DNA of 62,224 nucleotides from an uncultured Pseudophaeobacter sp. (GCA_905479575.1 CAJQNB010000013.1:1-62224), one strand, 5' to 3'; counted from the stretch's first letter, positions 9,514-19,442 are shown. Program-made: numbers and translations. The notes: a model not told the origin generated them from the sequence alone.

Positions 9514-10299
9514 TTACCCTTTGCTTTCTTCAAGTCGAGTGATTGCTCCGCCCTGCAACAACAGGGTGAGTGGGGAGCTGAGGTCAAAATCAGTATCTAG
9601 GTCCTGGGCTTGGCCGAGGGCCTCGCCAATGCTGGCCCCCCGCATCAAAGCCTCAATCCAGGCGGCATCCGCGGCGCTGACCACCTGCGGCAGGGGGTCG
9701 TATTCGGGGCGGGTGATCACCACGGCCTCGGCGCCGGCCTGCGGTTTTGGCGCCTTTTCTTCGGTGTTGAAGCGCCAGATCGAATGGATCGGCCAGGGGG
9801 AGCGCAGCAGATGCAGCGCCGGGGCAAGACAAAGCCTGGCCTGCAACAGGCTCTGCTCTGACAGGCCAGCCAGCTGCAACGGGTCAATGGCTGTGGCATC
9901 GGCGGCGTGATAGGCGTGGCGCAGGGCCAGTTCCAGCCGGGCGACATCCCCAAGATATCCAAGATGATCCAGCTGCTGCATGCCTTCCAGAAAGGCGGGG
10001 AACTCAGCGCCATAGAACATCATCAGGGGCGAGCTGGGGGGATGGGCGCGCAGATAAAGACCGGATAATCCATCCATGTTTTTACGCCCCAAAAGCTTGG
10101 CAATCACCGGAAAGGCGCTGTGCATGGCCTCGGTCAGCGAAACCGCGACATTATTGCGGTAAACGGAAAACCGCCGACCTGCCGCTTCTGCCGCCTGATC
10201 AACCAGACCGGCGGGCACCGGCACGGCAGCATCCATCAGCGCTGTGATGAACTGGGCCTGATCGACCGCAGGTCCCTGGGGTTTTGTGGTTCTGCTCAT
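9514..10299 (-). CDS. bufC: DUF2063 protein, bufferin maturation partner (BufC-like)
   Basis: A 261-residue protein. The N-terminal DUF2063 domain contains the RRFSVYRNNVAVSLTEAM..FPVIAKLLG signature. In known MNIO systems this partner (BufC/HvfC/GigB) binds the leader or precursor and pairs with the DUF692 enzyme. Annotation as a 'DNA-binding' domain in databases is historical. Its ATG overlaps the stop of bufB by four bases (ATGA), and bufD follows at four bases, so the three form one translationally coupled unit. Confidence 0.88.
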   Translation of the reverse strand: MSRTTKPQGPAVDQAQFITALMDAAVPVPAGLVDQAAEAAGRRFSVYRNNVAVSLTEAMHSAFPVIAKLLGRKNMDGLSGLYLRAHPPSSPLMMFYGAEFPAFLEGMQQLDHLGYLGDVARLELALRHAYHAADATAIDPLQLAGLSEQSLLQARLCLAPALHLLRSPWPIHSIWRFNTEEKAPKPQAGAEAVVITRPEYDPLPQVVSAADAAWIEALMRGASIGEALGQAQDLDTDFDLSSPLTLLLQGGAITRLEESKG

Positions 10300-11198
10300 G
10301 CCGGAACGTGCTGTGTTGCGGTGGCTGTGGTCGTGGTGGGGAGGCTGGCAAGGGCAAAGGCGGCGCGTTCCGCTTCGGCAGCCAGGGTGGGCCAGTCAGG
10401 AACATCTGTGTCCCATTCAATCAGCACTGGCTTGGGACCGGCGCGGTCAAGCGTGTAGTCCAGCAGGGACCAGACAGGATCGACCACGGCGTGGCCATGG
10501 CTGTCGATCAACAGCGGCCGTCCCTGATCATCGGTATCTTCGTCGTGCCCCCCAAGGTGGATTTCCCCCACCTTGTCCAAGGCAAAGGCATCAATATAGC
10601 CCTGCGGAGAGAACTCCAGATTGGTGGCCGAAACAAAGACATTGTTCACGTCCAGCAGCAATCCGCAGCCGGTGCGTTGGCTGATCTCAGCCAGAAAATC
10701 CGGCTCTGACCAGGTGCTCTCGGCAAAGGCGAGGTAACTGGAAGGGTTTTCCAGCATCATTGGGCGGCCGATCGCCTCTTGCAGCTGATCAATATGGCTG
10801 CAGACCCGGTCGAGCGTTGCATCGGTATAGGGCAGCGGCAGCAGGTCGTTGTAGAACTGTCCCTCATGGGTCGACCATGCGAGATGTTCGGAAAAGCTGG
10901 CTGGATTAAGCCAGCCCAGCAGGTGTTTCAAGCGGGCCAGGTGCTCTGGGTCCAGAGGGGCCTCTCCACCAATCGACAGACCAACACCGTGTACCGAGAT
11001 GGCAAATTTTTTGGCTAGGTGGCGCAGCTGGGCCAGGGGGCGCCCGCCCGCGCCCATATAGTTTTCGGCGTGAATCTCCAGCCATTGCACCGGGTCAGCC
11101 TGTTCCATGATCTCAGCAAAATGCTGCGGTTTGTAGCCAACGCCGGGGGCATTGGGCAGGGAGGGAGCGGTGCGGGGGTGAAGCATGGCAGATCTCAT
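10296..11198 (-). CDS. bufB: DUF692 multinuclear non-haem iron oxidase (MNIO, BufB-like)
   Basis: A 300-residue TIM-barrel MNIO enzyme. Conserved metal-site segments are visible: WLEIHAENYM, SVHGVGLSIGG, SEHLAWS, MLENPSSYL, LLLDVNNVFVSATN, EIHLGGHDE and DSHGHAVVDPVW. MNIOs use two or three irons to oxidise cysteines in small precursor peptides; bufferin MNIOs turn central cysteines into thiooxazole-type rings. The gene lies 195 bases behind a DUF2282 precursor and overlaps bufC by four bases. Function is by family and context. Confidence 0.92.
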   Translation of the reverse strand: MRSAMLHPRTAPSLPNAPGVGYKPQHFAEIMEQADPVQWLEIHAENYMGAGGRPLAQLRHLAKKFAISVHGVGLSIGGEAPLDPEHLARLKHLLGWLNPASFSEHLAWSTHEGQFYNDLLPLPYTDATLDRVCSHIDQLQEAIGRPMMLENPSSYLAFAESTWSEPDFLAEISQRTGCGLLLDVNNVFVSATNLEFSPQGYIDAFALDKVGEIHLGGHDEDTDDQGRPLLIDSHGHAVVDPVWSLLDYTLDRAGPKPVLIEWDTDVPDWPTLAAEAERAAFALASLPTTTTATATQHVPA

Positions 11199-11393
11199 AT
11201 CAGTCGGACCCGAACCGGACAGATCAGGTCAAAGCAGGAGGAGGTCAGGAAAAAACATTTGAGCAAACAGCCACATGCGATGGTCTGCAGAGAGTGTCAG
11301 GCAGGGGGCCCATTCGGACAGTCAGGCGGCAGAGGAGGGAGCCAAGAGGCCAGCGTCGTCACCGGCCTCTTGGGGTTTGTTTAAAGCGCTGAC

Positions 11394-11699
11394 TTATGCA
11401 GGCAGATCGCGCTCTAGGGCTTCCAGCGAGCCAGTGCGCTTGGTGCCATCGGCGAGGTCGGGCAGTTCGACGTCGGCACAGGTGCCCGCGTCGACCAGGG
11501 TCCAGGCGTTGCCCTGATAATCAACGGTCGAGCTGCCGGCGCAGGTTGTGCCGGGACCCGCGGCGCAGTCATTTTGACCGGCAAGGGATACACCATAGCA
11601 CTTTTCCTTTGTGGCGGCGGCGGCAGGCATGGTGGCGGCTGCGGTCAGAGCGGCGGCTACGGCACTGGCAACGGCGAAAGATTTGGAAGTTTTCGACAT
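11394..11699 (-). CDS. bufA: Bufferin-type precursor peptide (DUF2282, BufA1-like)
   Basis: A 101-residue precursor. Residues 1-29 look like a long Sec signal peptide with an Ala-rich cleavage region (MPAAAA). The core has exactly four cysteines at 34, 45, 53 and 74, in the pattern [20 protein letters not shown] that defines bufferin-1-type DUF2282 peptides. In known cases the middle two cysteines are modified by the MNIO and the outer two form a disulfide, giving a secreted or periplasmic copper-binding peptide. An AAAGGA site lies nine bases before the ATG. Confidence 0.9.
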   Translation of the reverse strand: MSKTSKSFAVASAVAAALTAAATMPAAAATKEKCYGVSLAGQNDCAAGPGTTCAGSSTVDYQGNAWTLVDAGTCADVELPDLADGTKRTGSLEALERDLPA

Positions 11700-11887
11700 A
11701 TCATGAATTCCTTTTGTGTTGGTCTTGCGCTGTTTATTCGCTGTCTTGTTGACACCAAAAACCTAACCCGATGTGAGGGAGAGTTTAAGTCACGAGAGCG
11801 TGTCTCACGGCTGCGTCAGCCTATGTGACAAAAGCATACAGTATAGGTGTCTGAAAATAAATGAAATTAGCGGAATTCAAAGCAAAA

Positions 11888-11908
11888 CGGCCCCCAGATG
11901 GGGGCCGC
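11888..11908 (-). terminator. Terminator after thrS
   Basis: CGGCCCCC and GGGGGCCG form an eight-pair stem around a very short loop; on the minus strand it is followed by TTTTG. It lies 25 bases after the thrS stop. Confidence 0.8.
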
Positions 11909-11932
11909 CAAATGCGCTTTTATGGGTAAATG

Positions 11933-13879
11933 TTACAAAAGGTCGGGCGCGGTCGCTTCGAGCTTTAGCGCCTTTGTAACATTTTTGAGACTGTCGACAC
12001 GGGTCTGCTTTTCGCCAAGGCGGCGGATCGAGACGGTGCGCTCTTCCACTTCGCGATGACCAATGGCCAGAATCACCGGCACCTTGCCGAGGGAATGCTC
12101 GCGGACCTTGTAGTTGATCTTTTCATTGCGAATATCTGCCTCAGCCCGCACGCCTGCTGCCTGCAGCTCGGCCACGACCTCTTGCACATAGTCATCCGCG
12201 TCCGAGGTAATGGAGGCGACAACAACCTGGCGCGGGGCCAGCCAGAACGGCAGCTTGCCGGCATGTTCTTCGATCAAAATGCCGATGAAACGCTCGAATG
12301 AGCCCAGGGTGGCCCGGTGCAGCATCAGCGGGCGGTGCTTGTCGCCATCCTGACCGATATAGCTGGCGTCCAGACGCTCCGGCAGGTTGGGATCGATTTG
12401 CAGCGTGCCGCATTGCCAGTCGCGGCCAATGGCATCGGTGAGCACGAATTCGAGCTTTGGCCCGTAAAAGGCGCCTTCGCCTTCCTGGATCTCGTAGTCG
12501 TAGCCCGCCGCCTGAATACCCGCCGCAAGCGCCGCCTCGGCCTGATCCCAGCTTTCCTCGCTGCCGACCCGTTTTTCGGGACGGGTGGAGAGTTTGACGC
12601 GCCAGGTCTCAAACCCGAGGTCCTTGTAGACCTTGGCGAGGAAGGAGACAAATTCCTTGGTCTCGGATTCGACCTGATCCTCGGTGCAGAAGATATGGCC
12701 GTCATCCTGGGTAAAGCCGCGCACCCGCATGATGCCATGCATGGCACCGGAGGGCTCGTAGCGGTTGCAGGAGCCGAATTCCGCCATGCGCAGCGGCAGG
12801 TCGCGGTAGGATTTCAGACCCTGGTTGAAGATCTGGATGTGGCAGGGGCAGTTCATTGGCTTGAGCGCGTTCACTGCCTTTTCGCGGGCGTGGTCTTCGT
12901 CGACCTCAACGATGAACATGTTTTCCTGGTAGTTGTCCCAGTGGCCCGAGGCCTCCCACAGCTTGCGGTTCACCACCTGCGGGGTGTTGACCTCCACATA
13001 GCCGTGGCTGTCCTGCATGCGGCGCATGTAGTCCTGAAGCTGGGTGTAGACGCGCCAGCCATTGGGGTGCCAGAACACCATGCCGGGGGCTTCTTCCTGC
13101 ATGTGAAACAGGTCCATTTCGCGGCCCAGCTTGCGGTGGTCGCGCTTGGCGGCCTCTTCCAGCATGGTGAGATGGGCCTTGAGTTTTTCCTTGCCGGTAA
13201 AGGCCACGCCGTAGATCCGTTGCAACATGGCGCGGTCACTGTCACCGCGCCAGTAGGCGCCAGCGATCGACATCAGTTTGAAGGCGTCCCCCGGCAGCTG
13301 CCCGGTGTGCTGCAGGTGTGGGCCACGGCACAGATCCTGCCAGTCGCCATGCCAATACATCCGCAGAGGTTCGTCGCCTGGAATGGCGTCGATCAGCTCG
13401 ACCTTATAGGGCTCGTCATTGGCGGTGTAAAAATCAATGGCGCGCTGACGCTCCCAGACCTCGGTCCGCACAGGCTCGCGTTTGTTGATGATTTCTTTCA
13501 TCTTTTTCTCGATCACGCCGAGATCTTCCGGGGTGAAAGGCTCTGCCCGGTCAAAGTCATAGTACCAGCCGTTTTCAATGACCGGCCCAATGGTAACCTT
13601 GGTGTCGGGCCAAAGCTCCTGCACGGCGCGGGCCATGACATGGGCGAGATCGTGACGGATCAACTCATTCGCCTGGGGCTCATCCTTGAGGGTGTGCAGG
13701 GCAATGGCGGCGTCGCCCTGTATTGGCCACTGCAGGTCCCAGTGCTGGTCGTCAAGGGTGGCTGAAATGGCCTTTTTCGCCAGCGAGGTGGAGATGTCGG
13801 CGGCAACTTCGGCGGCGGTGATGCCGGCCTCATAGCTGCGTGCGTTGCCATCGGGAAATGTGAGAGAGATTTGGGCCAT
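11933..13879 (-). CDS. thrS: Threonyl-tRNA synthetase
   Basis: A 648-residue class II synthetase that charges tRNA-Thr. An N-terminal TGS domain ([16 protein letters not shown]) is followed by the editing domain with [10 protein letters not shown], the catalytic core with [21 protein letters not shown] and the C-terminal anticodon-binding domain ([21 protein letters not shown]). The start at MAQISLTF is supported by a GAGGAG site; a longer frame adds 11 residues without homology. No leader RNA was recognised upstream. Confidence 0.96.
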   Translation of the reverse strand: MAQISLTFPDGNARSYEAGITAAEVAADISTSLAKKAISATLDDQHWDLQWPIQGDAAIALHTLKDEPQANELIRHDLAHVMARAVQELWPDTKVTIGPVIENGWYYDFDRAEPFTPEDLGVIEKKMKEIINKREPVRTEVWERQRAIDFYTANDEPYKVELIDAIPGDEPLRMYWHGDWQDLCRGPHLQHTGQLPGDAFKLMSIAGAYWRGDSDRAMLQRIYGVAFTGKEKLKAHLTMLEEAAKRDHRKLGREMDLFHMQEEAPGMVFWHPNGWRVYTQLQDYMRRMQDSHGYVEVNTPQVVNRKLWEASGHWDNYQENMFIVEVDEDHAREKAVNALKPMNCPCHIQIFNQGLKSYRDLPLRMAEFGSCNRYEPSGAMHGIMRVRGFTQDDGHIFCTEDQVESETKEFVSFLAKVYKDLGFETWRVKLSTRPEKRVGSEESWDQAEAALAAGIQAAGYDYEIQEGEGAFYGPKLEFVLTDAIGRDWQCGTLQIDPNLPERLDASYIGQDGDKHRPLMLHRATLGSFERFIGILIEEHAGKLPFWLAPRQVVVASITSDADDYVQEVVAELQAAGVRAEADIRNEKINYKVREHSLGKVPVILAIGHREVEERTVSIRRLGEKQTRVDSLKNVTKALKLEATAPDLL

Positions 13880-14084
13880 GGTTTGGCTGCTCCTCGTCGG
13901 TTTGGCGCCCACTGAACGCCCGGTTGCGGGTTATGTGATGAGGCTGATTTCGCAGGTGCGCCTGGCCCTGTCAAGATCGGGATTGGCAAGAGTGAGGTCG
14001 GTAAGATGTGGAGCGACCAAAAGTCCGAGGGGGCAATTGAAACCCTGGGGGCTGGTTCTCCAAATCCTGGGCAGTATTCCTAGT

Positions 14085-15092
14085 TTATTTGTGCAGTGGG
14101 GAGGGCACGCCCCGGCGGATGATTTGGGAATAGTCGGGGGTGATGCCATGCGCCTGGGCACGCGCAGTGATGCGCCCCTTTTCGGTCAGCTCCTGCAGCG
14201 GCAGGCGACTGTTGAGAACGCCAGCGTCATAGGCGTACTCAGGCAGGTAGCCATTGGCGATGACCCGCCAATCCAGTGGGACATCGCCCACAATTGTGCG
14301 GATCATTTGAAACACCACAGTGGTACAATTGGAAAAGAGCGAATTGTACCACTGGGGCTGTGCCGCCAGTTGGTTGGCAGCTGTCACATAGTGCAACAAC
14401 AGGGCGCGGGCCTTTTGCGGGCTGGTGTTTGTGCGGTAGAGCTGGACATCTTCGCCCCGCGCGTTAGTGCGGGTGCCCAGCAGGTCACGCTCATCTGCGG
14501 CGATGAGCGACAGGGTGTTGGTTTTGAACATATCGGCCAGGGGAGAAAAGCCCCCACCGATCTGGCGGCGGACCTCCACGGACCAGGCGAGCTGTTCGCC
14601 ATCGGCAAAGCCAAAGCTGATGATCATATGGGCGATGGTTTTGCCGGACCAATAGGACAGGAAGAGATCGACGCTTTCCAGTTGGTCGAGGTCGTAACTG
14701 CGGGTTTCCCAGTTGGCGTCAAATTCCGTCGGGCTGCGCCAGGTAAAGTTGCGGATGTTCTCCAGGGTGAGGGTTGAACCGCTGAGCTGTCCGGTCACCT
14801 GACGCTCCACATCTTTGGCCCAGTTTCGATCCGCCGGCGGCGTGAGGCTGATCCACCAGGTGATCACCGCTGCCAGCGCCAGACAATAGGTGGCAAGGCC
14901 ACGCAGCCGCCGGGGGCGAAAGAGACCAAAGATCACGGCCAGCGCCAGCAGGGCAAACCCGGTGGCAATAATCAGGCGCGTGGCGGTGCCAAACGGCAGC
15001 CGGTACCACAGGGCCAGTGCGGCCCAGCATCCGGACAGGACAATCGTCAGGCAGAGCACAGCAAGGCCGCCGCGGTAAAATATCTGTGTCAT
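14085..15092 (-). CDS. DUF4105 membrane protein (Lnb N-terminal periplasmic domain type)
   Basis: A 335-residue protein with three hydrophobic helices in the first 90 residues (LAVLCLTIVLSGCWAALALW, LIIATGFALLALAVIFGLF, LATYCLALAAVITWWISL), then a soluble domain. NIRNFTWRSPTEFDANWETR..YDL and the LFSNCTTVVFQM segment are DUF4105 signatures; the conserved His and Cys (AHMIISFGF, SNCTT) suggest a papain-like cysteine hydrolase acting outside the membrane. The substrate is unknown. ATG 15090-15092 has an AAGGA site; the upstream 145 in-frame codons are not homologous. Confidence 0.85.
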   Translation of the reverse strand: MTQIFYRGGLAVLCLTIVLSGCWAALALWYRLPFGTATRLIIATGFALLALAVIFGLFRPRRLRGLATYCLALAAVITWWISLTPPADRNWAKDVERQVTGQLSGSTLTLENIRNFTWRSPTEFDANWETRSYDLDQLESVDLFLSYWSGKTIAHMIISFGFADGEQLAWSVEVRRQIGGGFSPLADMFKTNTLSLIAADERDLLGTRTNARGEDVQLYRTNTSPQKARALLLHYVTAANQLAAQPQWYNSLFSNCTTVVFQMIRTIVGDVPLDWRVIANGYLPEYAYDAGVLNSRLPLQELTEKGRITARAQAHGITPDYSQIIRRGVPSPLHK

Positions 15093-15287
15093 AGTAGATC
15101 CTTGGAGGAGCCGCGAGCAGGGGCTGGCCATCTGCTGTAACCTAGAAGCTCTGGACCAAGGGGGCAAGGCTGGCCGTTGTCCGGTCTGGGGGGGGCGTTT
15201 GGTAGCGAGGCTGTTTTGACAATTGCAGCCTTGCCCATTGCGTGACACATCTTGATCCGACAAGCACCAATGAGGGAGAGCACAGAT

Positions 15288-16028
15288 ATGGCGGCACCAA
15301 AGTTTCTGACCACCGAGCAGGGGCGCTCGATTGCCTATCACGCGCATGCCGGAGCGGGGGTGACGCTGGTCTTCCTTGGGGGGCTCAAATCTGACATGGA
15401 GGGAACCAAGGCAATCCATCTGGAGGCCTGGGCCAAGGCAGCTGGGCTCGGGTTTCTGCGGTTCGACTATTCCGGCCATGGTGAAAGCTCGGGGCGCTTT
15501 GAAGAGGGCTGCATTGGGGATTGGCATGAAGATACCATTGCGGCCGTCTCGGCTCTGACCACCGGGCCATTGCTGATTGTCGGCTCCTCCATGGGCGGTT
15601 GGCAGGCGCTGTTGCTGGCTAAGGTCATGCCAGAGCGTATTCAGGGCATGGTGACCGTGGCCGCGGCGCCTGATTTCACCGAAGACGGCTATTGGGCCAG
15701 CTTCAGTTCAGCACAGAAGGCTGAGCTGGAGGCGCAGGGGTACGTTGGGCTGCCCAGCGACTACATGGAGCCATACCGCATCAGCAAACGCATGATCGAA
15801 GATGGGCGCAATCGACTGGTCCTGCGGCAGCCGCTGGACTTGCCCTTCCCGGTGCGTTGCCTGCAGGGGACGGCGGATACGGCCGTTTCGACGGACACCG
15901 CGCTGCGGCTTTTGGAGCACGCTTCCTGTGTGGACATGCGGCTAAACCTGGTGAAGGATGCGGATCATCGGTTTTCGGATGACGCCTGTCTGAAACTGAT
16001 CGAAACATCCATATCCGAGTTGCTTTAG
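15288..16028 (+). CDS. Alpha/beta hydrolase (ABHD10/carboxylesterase-like)
   Basis: A 246-residue alpha/beta hydrolase. The nucleophile is S101 in GSSMGG, the oxyanion segment is LGGLKSDMEG, FDYSGHGESSG follows, and the acid/base are in QGTADTAVS and KDADHRFS. This pattern resembles the alphaproteobacterial relatives of human ABHD10, which hydrolyses acyl thioesters and glucuronides. Specificity here is unknown. GAGGGAGAG before ATG 15288 decides the start against an upstream ATG at 15270. It is followed by a VOC gene after 64 bases. Confidence 0.87.
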   Translation: MAAPKFLTTEQGRSIAYHAHAGAGVTLVFLGGLKSDMEGTKAIHLEAWAKAAGLGFLRFDYSGHGESSGRFEEGCIGDWHEDTIAAVSALTTGPLLIVGSSMGGWQALLLAKVMPERIQGMVTVAAAPDFTEDGYWASFSSAQKAELEAQGYVGLPSDYMEPYRISKRMIEDGRNRLVLRQPLDLPFPVRCLQGTADTAVSTDTALRLLEHASCVDMRLNLVKDADHRFSDDACLKLIETSISELL

Positions 16029-16092
16029 CCGGTTGTCCGTTGGGGCGGATTCCAGGAACCGACTGCGCAATACTGAGTAGAAAGGAGAGGTC

Positions 16093-16524
16093 ATGAGTAT
16101 GGAACAACGGGTGAGTTTGATCACCCTCGGGGTGCCGGATGTGGAAAAGGCTGCCGCCTTTTATGCCGCGCTTGGCTGGCAGGCCGTTGAGAGCCCGGAT
16201 GGCGTGGTTGCTTTTGATCTGATCTCGCAGACGCTGGGGCTTTATCCTCTGGACAAACTGGCAGAGGACATCGGACTGCCGGTTGAGGCTCTGGGCACTG
16301 GCGCGATGACACTCAGCCATAATACCCGCAGCCGCGAAGAGGTGGACGATTTGCTGGCGCTTGCCAAGACGGCTGGCGGGGAAATTCTGCGTCCGGGCGG
16401 CGAGGTGTTTTGGGGGGGCTATATCGGCTATTTCAAAGCGCCCGGTGGTCATATCTGGGAAGTGGCGCATAACCCGTTTTCACCGCTGGCCGACAATGGC
16501 GCGTTTCGCTGGAATGGCTACTGA
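16093..16524 (+). CDS. VOC-family protein (glyoxalase/bleomycin-resistance fold)
   Basis: A 143-residue VOC protein: LITLGVPDVEKAAAFYAALGW at the N-terminus and GYFKAPGGHIWEVAHNP at the C-terminus. Single-module members of this group are dimers; most are of unknown substrate. A strong AAAGGAGAGG ribosome site precedes the ATG. Likely cotranscribed with the upstream hydrolase. Confidence 0.85.
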   Translation: MSMEQRVSLITLGVPDVEKAAAFYAALGWQAVESPDGVVAFDLISQTLGLYPLDKLAEDIGLPVEALGTGAMTLSHNTRSREEVDDLLALAKTAGGEILRPGGEVFWGGYIGYFKAPGGHIWEVAHNPFSPLADNGAFRWNGY

Positions 16525-16723
16525 TTTTTGCTCGGCGGTGCCCCAACGCCATTGGGGGCTGCCGGAGATCTATGTTTGGTTGTAGAGCAGGAGGGGATTT
16601 CTCTTGCTCCCAAAGGCAAGTCACCGCAAGAGTGAGTGTGAAACGCGCGAGATTGATTTGACATTTCAGCGGCTATCCAAAGCAGAGAGTGTTTGCGGAT
16701 CAACGCGATAAAGGTAGGACGGC

Positions 16724-17467
16724 ATGGAACAAGCAGGGAATTGGGGGCGCGAGCCGGTGGTGTTTTTGCCGGGTATGATGTGTGATGCGCGGGTCTTTAC
16801 GCCGCAGCTTCAGGCCCTGTCGGTACAGGCTCCGGTTATGGTGGCTCCTCTGCATGGTGGGGCGCGCATTGACGATATTGCGACGCATATCCTGTCAATG
16901 CTACCCGCAAAATTTGCCTTGGTTGGCCTATCTATGGGCGGGATCGTGGCGCTGGAGATTTTGCGCCGTGCCCCGGAGCGGATCACCCGGCTTTGCCTGA
17001 TGGCGACAACCCCATTGTCTGAAACGCCGGATCAGGCCGCCATGCGCGAGCCCTTGATCGTCAGTGCCCGTACCGGGGGGCTGGAAAAGGCGCTGCAGCT
17101 TTCCTTGCCGCCAGAGGTGCTGGCGCCGGGGGCGCGCCGGTTGGATATCCTCAATCTGGTGCGTGCGATGGGGCTGGATTTGGGGGCGGAGCTGTTTGTT
17201 GATCAAAGCCGGGCATTGCAGCGCCGGCTTGACCAACAGGCGACAGCACGGCGCTGTCGGGTACCGACGCTTATTCTTTGTGGGGAATATGACCGCCTGA
17301 CGCCGGTCAAACGACATGAATTCCTGGCGGAGTTGATCCCTCATGCCAGGCTTGAAATCATTGCTGGCGCTGGGCATTTGCCAGGGCTGGAACAACCCGA
17401 AGCAGTCAATCGCGCACTGTCGCAGTGGCTGGCTGCCCCGGCCAAGGCTGGCAGAAGCGGAGCCTGA
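16724..17467 (+). CDS. Alpha/beta hydrolase
   Basis: A 247-residue alpha/beta hydrolase with nucleophile S70 in GLSMGG, the acid in LILCGEYDRLTP and the base in AGAGHLPGLEQP. FLPGMMCDARVF near the N-terminus supplies the oxyanion hole. The layout is that of small esterases or PcaD-like lactonases, but nothing nearby suggests a pathway. ATG 16724 follows GGTAGGA. Confidence 0.85.
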   Translation: MEQAGNWGREPVVFLPGMMCDARVFTPQLQALSVQAPVMVAPLHGGARIDDIATHILSMLPAKFALVGLSMGGIVALEILRRAPERITRLCLMATTPLSETPDQAAMREPLIVSARTGGLEKALQLSLPPEVLAPGARRLDILNLVRAMGLDLGAELFVDQSRALQRRLDQQATARRCRVPTLILCGEYDRLTPVKRHEFLAELIPHARLEIIAGAGHLPGLEQPEAVNRALSQWLAAPAKAGRSGA

Positions 17468-17566
17468 GCTTTAATCGCCAACTTGAGAGGTGCCTAGTGC
17501 GCAGGCTGAGCGATCAGGCTGCGCCATCAGGTGGGGACACCCAAGCGGCGGCCCTCAATCGGGGCC

Positions 17567-18139
17567 CTATGGGTAGAGCTTGGCGCGGGCCTCTTTTGAC
17601 AGCACCTCTGGCTCTGCTACCGGCTTGCCGGTTTCCACATCAAAAAAGGGCGTTTCCCGCCAAAGACCAGACAGGCGCGCGGTTATCATACGGGAGAAAA
17701 TTCCGTAGACCATGCGCGCCATGCCTTTGCTACGCGGCGGCTTGCCTGGGCGCGGGACATGGGCCTCGGCCTTGACCTTGCCCAGTGCATCTTTGTCTTC
17801 AAAGATATCTGTCCGCAGTCCGGCAAAGGCCAGTTGCGGTTTTGCCAGCGTATTGGCAAAGGGTGTGCCACAGCAGCCAGCATACCAGCGAAACAGGCCT
17901 TTGGGGCCAAGGCGCAACAGGCGCAGGTGCTCTGCGCCTTTGCTGATGGTGATGGCCTGCGGTGCCAGTTGAAACAGGTCGACACCTTCAACCGGGTCGG
18001 GCCTATGATGATAGAGCTCCGCCGCGCGACAATCCGGACAATGGCATAAAATTCGCAGTCCGGATTTTTGCCCCTGCGCTGAAACATGCCCGGCAAAACT
18101 GCCGCAGGAGCAGGAAAAGTCAAACTTCCCGTTGCTCAT
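17567..18139 (-). CDS. DUF6151 / GFA-like zinc-binding protein
   Basis: A 190-residue protein with cysteine motifs CSCGS near the N-terminus, CHCPDC around residue 35 and CCGTPFANT near 95. This is the pattern of GFA-like (Mss4-fold) zinc proteins. The substrate is unknown; the family is related to formaldehyde-adduct enzymes but members without proof should not be named so. It lies 4 bases downstream of phaZ on the same strand, so it is probably cotranscribed with the depolymerase. Confidence 0.8.
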   Translation of the reverse strand: MSNGKFDFSCSCGSFAGHVSAQGQKSGLRILCHCPDCRAAELYHHRPDPVEGVDLFQLAPQAITISKGAEHLRLLRLGPKGLFRWYAGCCGTPFANTLAKPQLAFAGLRTDIFEDKDALGKVKAEAHVPRPGKPPRSKGMARMVYGIFSRMITARLSGLWRETPFFDVETGKPVAEPEVLSKEARAKLYP

Positions 18140-18143
18140 GGTA

Positions 18144-19442
18144 TCAGCTTTTTACAGCTGAGAGTTTGGCCTGACCCTTGGTTGCCTTGGGTTTTGCAGC
18201 GGCTTTGGGTTTGCGGCTGTTTGCATCCATGAAATCAATGACCAGGGGGCGGATATTGTCGCGCCAACTGCGACCGGCAAAGATGCCATAATGGCCGGCA
18301 CCTGGTTCCACATGGCTGGCTTTTTTGCTGTCCGGCAGGCCGGTGCACAGATCCAACGCTGCAATACACTGGCCCGGCGCCGAGATGTCATCATTGGCAC
18401 CTTCAACGGTTTTCACCGCCACATCGGTGATCGCGCCCATATCAACCTTGTGGCCATCAACGATGAACTCATTGCGGGCGATTTCACGGGATTTGAACAC
18501 CCGCTCGACGGTGGAGAGGTAGAACTCTGCCGTCATATCCATCACTGCCAGATATTCATCGTAAAAGCGATTGTGGGCATCGTGATCCGAAGCTTCGCCA
18601 CGGCTGGCACGCTGGATCTGATCGCTAAAGGCCTGCGAGTGACGGTCCATGTTCATCGACATGAATGAGGACAGTTGCAGCAGGCCGGGATAGACCTTGC
18701 GGCCGACGCCTTTGTATTTGAAACCAACCCGCTGGATCATGGTTTCTTCCAGCTGGCCCATGGTGACGCGGCGCCCAAAGTCGGTGACCTCTGTAGGGGT
18801 GGCATCCGGGTCTACCGGACCGCCAATCAGGGTCAGCGAAGAGGGCTGTGCATCAGGGTCCTGCTCCGCCAGATAGGCGGTTGCCGCCAGGGTCAACGGC
18901 GCTGGCTGACAGACCGCTACCACATGGGTGTCGGGGCCAAGTTCGCGCATGAAATCAACAAGATAAAGCGTGTAATCTTCGATGTCGAACTTGCCAGCAG
19001 AGACCGGAATGTCGCGGGCGTTATGCCAATCGGTGATATAGACTTCACAGTTCACCAGCAGGCTGGTGACGGTGGAGCGCAGCAGGGTTGCATAGTGGCC
19101 AGACATCGGTGCAACAACAAGAACCTTGCGGGGCTGTTCTTTGCGTCCGGCGACACAAAAGTGAAGCAGATCGCCAAAATCGCGTTCAACAACCGGGGTG
19201 ACTTCGACCAGATGGTCTTTGCCGTCCTCACAGGTGAAGCTGTGGATGCCCCAGTCGGGTTTAACGGTCATACGTTGAAAGGTGCGCTCGGTGACTTCGC
19301 CCCAGCCGGCCATCCAGCTCAGTGCTGGGTTGGGGATCGCTGAAAAGGCGGGGTAGGAGGCCATCGACAAGGCACTGGCGCCCAGCCATTGGTTCATATT
19401 CCGGGCGGTTTCCATCAAGTCGTAAGACATCATAAAACGCAT
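18144..19442 (-). CDS. phaZ: Intracellular polyhydroxyalkanoate depolymerase
   Basis: A 432-residue PhaZ of the intracellular PhaZ1 type. The active-site nucleophile is Cys178 in VAVCQPAPL, replacing the serine of ordinary lipase boxes, as known for the Cupriavidus PhaZ1 family. It cleaves native PHB granules to 3-hydroxybutyrate oligomers. The C-terminus is a basic, Lys/Ala-rich tail (KPKAAAKPKATKGQAK) that may contact granules or nucleic acid. The start at MRFMMSYDL is preceded by a GGAAAG site. It is divergent from phaC, sharing a 145-base promoter region with a PhaR operator. Confidence 0.94.
   Translation of the reverse strand: MRFMMSYDLMETARNMNQWLGASALSMASYPAFSAIPNPALSWMAGWGEVTERTFQRMTVKPDWGIHSFTCEDGKDHLVEVTPVVERDFGDLLHFCVAGRKEQPRKVLVVAPMSGHYATLLRSTVTSLLVNCEVYITDWHNARDIPVSAGKFDIEDYTLYLVDFMRELGPDTHVVAVCQPAPLTLAATAYLAEQDPDAQPSSLTLIGGPVDPDATPTEVTDFGRRVTMGQLEETMIQRVGFKYKGVGRKVYPGLLQLSSFMSMNMDRHSQAFSDQIQRASRGEASDHDAHNRFYDEYLAVMDMTAEFYLSTVERVFKSREIARNEFIVDGHKVDMGAITDVAVKTVEGANDDISAPGQCIAALDLCTGLPDSKKASHVEPGAGHYGIFAGRSWRDNIRPLVIDFMDANSRKPKAAAKPKATKGQAKLSAVKS

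Noticed and set aside
12317..13765. A 482-codon open frame antisense to thrS
   Set aside because: It lies exactly opposite a strongly conserved synthetase gene and has no family signature; high GC content makes such shadow frames common.
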